Made by a program: the position numbers and the translations under genes. From contig JAKBCJ010000245.1 in assembly GCA_021807975.1 (NCBI GenBank), positions 1 through 7,238 of the forward strand: a stretch of 7,238 nucleotides of DNA, in the 5' to 3' direction. Positions 4,853 through 7,238 of this stretch are shown one piece after another; position 1 is the stretch's first letter; every line of letters starts with the position of its first letter. This DNA is from Pseudomonadota bacterium. GTDB taxonomy: Bacteria > Pseudomonadota > Alphaproteobacteria > Acetobacterales > Acetobacteraceae. Below the pieces are notes generated by a model. It was not told the DNA's origin. It did not search any database and was given only the letters and a program-made list of their open reading frames with translations.

Positions 4853-5746
4853 TCAGGGCGGTGCGGTCGCGAAGATCGTATCCACCGTTCTGGTCAGGCT
4901 GTCGCGCCATTGCGGCAGCCGTATCCCGAACACATGCTGCAAGCGGGAGCAGTCCAGCCGTGAATTGGCCGGACGCTTCACCGGAGTCGGCCAGTCCGCG
5001 GTGGCGATGGACGCAACCTCGGGCACTTTCGCACCGTGCCGTGCGGCTTCCTGGAAGGTTGCCACCGCAAGTCCGTGCCAACTGGTTTCGCCGGAACCCG
5101 CGGCGTGGAAGATGCCTTGGTAGGCGGGATCCCAGCCGTCCCGGTCCAGCCGGCCGGCGATCGTTCGGATCGCGTCGGCCAGATCGTCCGCGGTGGTTGG
5201 GCAGCCGACCTGGTCGCCCACGACGGACAGCCGGTCGCGGGTTTTGCCCACCGTCAGCATGGTGCGAACGAAGTTCTTGCCGGTGGCGGCATAGACCCAG
5301 GCGGTGCGCAGGATGATCGCCTTGGCGCCGGATCCCATCACGGCTTCCTCGCCCGCCAGTTTGCTGGCGCCATAGACGCCCTGCGGTCCGACCGGATCGG
5401 TTTCCACATACGGCGCGGCTTTGGTCCCGTCGAACACATAGTCCGTGGAGACATGGATCAACGGAATATCGGCGGCGGCGCACAAGTCGGCGAGAATGGC
5501 CGGGCCGTCGCGGTTGGCGCGATAGGCCGCGTCGCTGTCGCTTTCGGCCGCGTCAACGGCGGTATAAGCGGCCGCGTTGATCACCAGCCGCGGATTGGCG
5601 GCGCGGAATGCCGCTGCGATCGTGTCCGGCCGGTCGAAATCGAACGCCGGACGCCCGACCCGCAGCACCCCGGGACCGCCGGCCAACGACGATGCCAACT
5701 GGCCGGAGCCGCCAGTCACCAGGATCGGGCGCCCTGCGTCAGACAC
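4853..5746 (-). CDS. rfbD: dTDP-4-dehydrorhamnose reductase
   Basis: RfbD (RmlD) does the last step of dTDP-L-rhamnose synthesis, reducing dTDP-4-dehydro-L-rhamnose with NAD(P)H. The 297-residue protein is an extended short-chain dehydrogenase. It shows the Rossmann loop VTGGSGQLASSL (10-21), NAAAYTAVDAAE (57-68), the catalytic block STDYVFDG (100-107, Thr101) and YGASK (Tyr125 and Lys129), then LRTAWVYA (146-153), GDQVGCPTTADDLA (177-190) and RPANSRLD (258-265), which are RmlD signatures. The start is GTG at 5746, overlapping the rfbC stop by eight bases; it leaves a normal short leader before the first strand. The nucleotide loop reads GGSGQLA where many members have GxxGQLG, a mild change. 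It is the last gene of the rfbBACD cluster; the product probably feeds O-antigen or exopolysaccharide synthesis. Confidence 0.96.
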   Translation of the reverse strand: MSDAGRPILVTGGSGQLASSLAGGPGVLRVGRPAFDFDRPDTIAAAFRAANPRLVINAAAYTAVDAAESDSDAAYRANRDGPAILADLCAAADIPLIHVSTDYVFDGTKAAPYVETDPVGPQGVYGASKLAGEEAVMGSGAKAIILRTAWVYAATGKNFVRTMLTVGKTRDRLSVVGDQVGCPTTADDLADAIRTIAGRLDRDGWDPAYQGIFHAAGSGETSWHGLAVATFQEAARHGAKVPEVASIATADWPTPVKRPANSRLDCSRLQHVFGIRLPQWRDSLTRTVDTIFATAPP

Positions 5747-6296
5747 TGAACAGCACCGGCAGATCGCGCAGGCGCGGCAGCACCTTGTCCTTGTCGGACA
5801 GGATCACCTGATCGGCTGAAACCGGCCATGCGATGCCGATATCAGGGTCGTTCCAGATCGCTCCGCGTTCCGCCGCTTTGTCATAGGCGCCGGTGACTTT
5901 GTAGATCACCTCGGTATCCTCGGTCAGCGTGCAGTAGCCGTGCAGGAAACCCGGCGGAACCCAGATTTGCGTCCAGTTTTCGGCGCTGATTTCCGCACCG
6001 ACATACTGGCCGAAGGTCGGGGAGCCATGGCGAACGTCCACTGCCACGTCGTATATCGCACCCTTCACGCAGCGGACCAGCTTGCCCTGGGCATTCGGCC
6101 CGATCTGGCAATGCAGCCCGCGCAGCACACCGATCCCATTGGAAACGGCGTGATTGTCCTGAATGAACGGCCCTGGAATCCCCGCGTCGGCGAACCGCCC
6201 CTGATTCCAGGTTTCCGAGAAGAAGCCCCGTGAATCGCGGAACCGCGGCGGGGTGATCAGCTTGACGGCTGGAATGGCCAACGCTTCGACGTTCAC
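5739..6296 (-). CDS. rfbC: dTDP-4-dehydrorhamnose 3,5-epimerase
   Basis: RfbC (RmlC) epimerises dTDP-4-dehydro-6-deoxyglucose at C3 and C5. The 185-residue protein is a cupin of normal length. Visible motifs are RFRDSRGFFSETW (18-30), QDNHAVS (46-52), GVLRGLHCQ (56-64) with the catalytic base His62, QGKLVRCVKGAIYDVAVD (70-87), WVPPGFLHGY (112-121), and the Tyr132/Tyr138 pair in VIYKVTGAY. LSDKD (166-170) holds an aspartate in the region of the His partner. The start is GTG at 6296; it overlaps the rfbA stop as GTGA and has a GAGGGGGAAG purine-rich site just upstream inside rfbA. The stop overlaps rfbD by eight bases, so rfbA, rfbC and rfbD are likely translationally coupled. Confidence 0.96.
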   Translation of the reverse strand: MNVEALAIPAVKLITPPRFRDSRGFFSETWNQGRFADAGIPGPFIQDNHAVSNGIGVLRGLHCQIGPNAQGKLVRCVKGAIYDVAVDVRHGSPTFGQYVGAEISAENWTQIWVPPGFLHGYCTLTEDTEVIYKVTGAYDKAAERGAIWNDPDIGIAWPVSADQVILSDKDKVLPRLRDLPVLFSV

Positions 6297-7168
6297 TCCA
6301 CTTCCCCCTCTGCCAGTTCCAACAGCGCTCGGCCTAAATCGGTCTTGCCCAGATGCATGGCATGATGCCGCAACCGGCCGGCGTCGATATAGCCCATGCG
6401 GTAAGCGACCTCCTCCGGACAGCCAACCAGCATGCCGGTGCGCGACTGGATCGTCTGCACGAAGGTCGCTGCCTGCAACAGGCTGTCGGGCGTGCCGGCA
6501 TCCAGCCAGGCGCAGCCGCGCGACAGTTTCTCGACGTTGAGCGTGCTCATTTCCAGATACACGCGGTTCAGGTCGGTGATCTCCAACTCCCCGCGGGCCG
6601 ACGGCTTGATTTGGCGCGCGATGTCGCTGACGTGCTTGTCGTAGAAATACAACCCGGTGATGGCCCAGTTGCTGGTTGGCGCGGTCGGCTTTTCCACCAC
6701 CTCGATCGCCTTGCCGTTGGCGTCGAACGACACCACGCCGTAACGTTCGGGATCGCGGACCTGATAAGCGAACACCGAGGCGCCAACCGGACGGGCGGCG
6801 GCGGCCTGCAGCAATGTGGACAGATGGTCGGCGTGGATCAGGTTATCGCCGAGCGCGAGGGCACAAGCCTCGCCGCCAAGCCAGTCGCGCCCGATCAGGA
6901 ACGCCTGGGCAATACCATCGGGCTTCGGCTGAACAGCGTATTCGAAGCGGACGCTGAACCGCGAGCCGTCGCCCAGAAGCCGTTTGAACTGCGGCAGATC
7001 CTCCGGCGTGGAAATCAGCATGATATCCTGGATACCCGCCAGCATCAGGGTGGACAGCGGGTAATAGACCATCGGCTTGTCATAGACCGGCAGAAGCTGC
7101 TTCGACGCCGCCAGGGTCATCGGATGCAGGCGCGTGCCGGAACCGCCGGCCAGCAAGATGCCCTTCAT
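6293..7168 (-). CDS. rfbA: Glucose-1-phosphate thymidylyltransferase
   Basis: RfbA (RmlA) joins glucose-1-phosphate and dTTP to give dTDP-glucose, the first and usually feedback-controlled step of dTDP-rhamnose synthesis. The 291-residue protein has the nucleotide loop LAGGSGTRLHPMT (6-18), SKQLLPVYDKPMVYYPLS (22-39), QPKPDGIAQAF (80-90), LGDN with metal-binding Asp108 (106-109), RYGVVSFD (142-149), VVEKP (157-161), ITGLYFYD (170-177), GELEITDLNR (193-202) and WLDAGT with the second metal Asp223 (221-226). The ATG at 7168 begins MKGILLAGG as in the family and lies one base after the rfbB stop; AAGGAAAAG at the end of rfbB is the ribosome binding site. Small departures from consensus are GDNLIHADH where many have GDNxFYG or GDNxYYG, and WLDAGTPDS where many have WLDTGTHDS. 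Confidence 0.96.
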   Translation of the reverse strand: MKGILLAGGSGTRLHPMTLAASKQLLPVYDKPMVYYPLSTLMLAGIQDIMLISTPEDLPQFKRLLGDGSRFSVRFEYAVQPKPDGIAQAFLIGRDWLGGEACALALGDNLIHADHLSTLLQAAAARPVGASVFAYQVRDPERYGVVSFDANGKAIEVVEKPTAPTSNWAITGLYFYDKHVSDIARQIKPSARGELEITDLNRVYLEMSTLNVEKLSRGCAWLDAGTPDSLLQAATFVQTIQSRTGMLVGCPEEVAYRMGYIDAGRLRHHAMHLGKTDLGRALLELAEGEVE

Positions 7169-7169
7169 G

Positions 7170-7238
7170 CTACTTTTCCTTTGTTTCAGTCGAGGTGCCC
7201 AAACGCTGGCCGGCATATTTCGCGGCATGCAGCGCTTC
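7170..7238 (-). CDS. rfbB: dTDP-glucose 4,6-dehydratase, C-terminal end (partial)
   Basis: The last 22 codons of a minus-strand gene run off the right edge and end with TAG at 7172-7170, one base before the rfbA ATG. The tail contains KYAGQRLG, which matches the usual C-terminal end of RfbB (RmlB), where a Tyr-x-Gly-x-Arg-Leu-Gly motif is the last conserved block; it is followed by a short variable tail. RfbB converts dTDP-glucose to dTDP-4-dehydro-6-deoxyglucose, the substrate of RfbC. Position before rfbA, rfbC and rfbD supports the call. With so few residues the identification rests on this motif plus context. Confidence 0.82.
   Translation of the reverse strand, partial: EALHAAKYAGQRLGTSTETKEK

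Noticed and set aside
5036..5749. Plus-strand open frame of 237 codons opposite rfbD
   Set aside because: It is an antisense shadow of rfbD; apparent Gly-rich patches mirror the Ala/Pro codons of the real gene.

Overview
The window is GC-rich chromosomal DNA, almost certainly from an alphaproteobacterium. The strongest sign is a small two-helix DUF6111 protein that overlaps a CCA tRNA nucleotidyltransferase, followed by grxC and a DUF1178 gene; this is an alphaproteobacterial housekeeping neighbourhood. High third-position GC, frequent GTG starts and tightly overlapping operons fit this. A Rhodospirillales/Acetobacteraceae-like source is my guess, not something the sequence proves. I see no tRNA or rRNA gene, IS element, CRISPR array, phage gene or integrase.

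Left part (1-2442). Bases 2-76 look like the hydrophobic C-terminal end of a plus-strand gene that begins outside the window, followed by a GC-rich hairpin. Facing it on the minus strand is a two-gene operon: a Nu-class (YfcG/GstB-like) glutathione S-transferase and a DsbA-fold 2-hydroxychromene-2-carboxylate isomerase-like protein. Both have a thioredoxin-type fold and probably use glutathione. A 62-bp divergent spacer separates this pair from a plus-strand metallophosphoesterase of the SbcD/Mre11-like type.

Right part (2619-7238, all minus strand, transcribed right to left). The block begins with the last 22 codons of rfbB and continues through rfbA, rfbC and rfbD, which together make dTDP-L-rhamnose for surface polysaccharide. 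After a 41-bp spacer come the DUF6111 gene, the CCA-adding enzyme, glutaredoxin 3 and, after an 80-bp spacer, a DUF1178 protein. From rfbB to rfbD and from DUF6111 to grxC the genes overlap or are separated by 1-5 bp, so translational coupling is likely. The two halves may form one transcript or two.

I found no convincing new biological system. The points most worth a second look are an apparent His-to-Asn change in the last metal motif of the phosphoesterase, the stand-alone GST/isomerase pair, the joining of a rhamnose operon to the DUF6111-cca-grxC block, the lack of a nitrilase-family gene between grxC and DUF1178, and several short intergenic hairpins.
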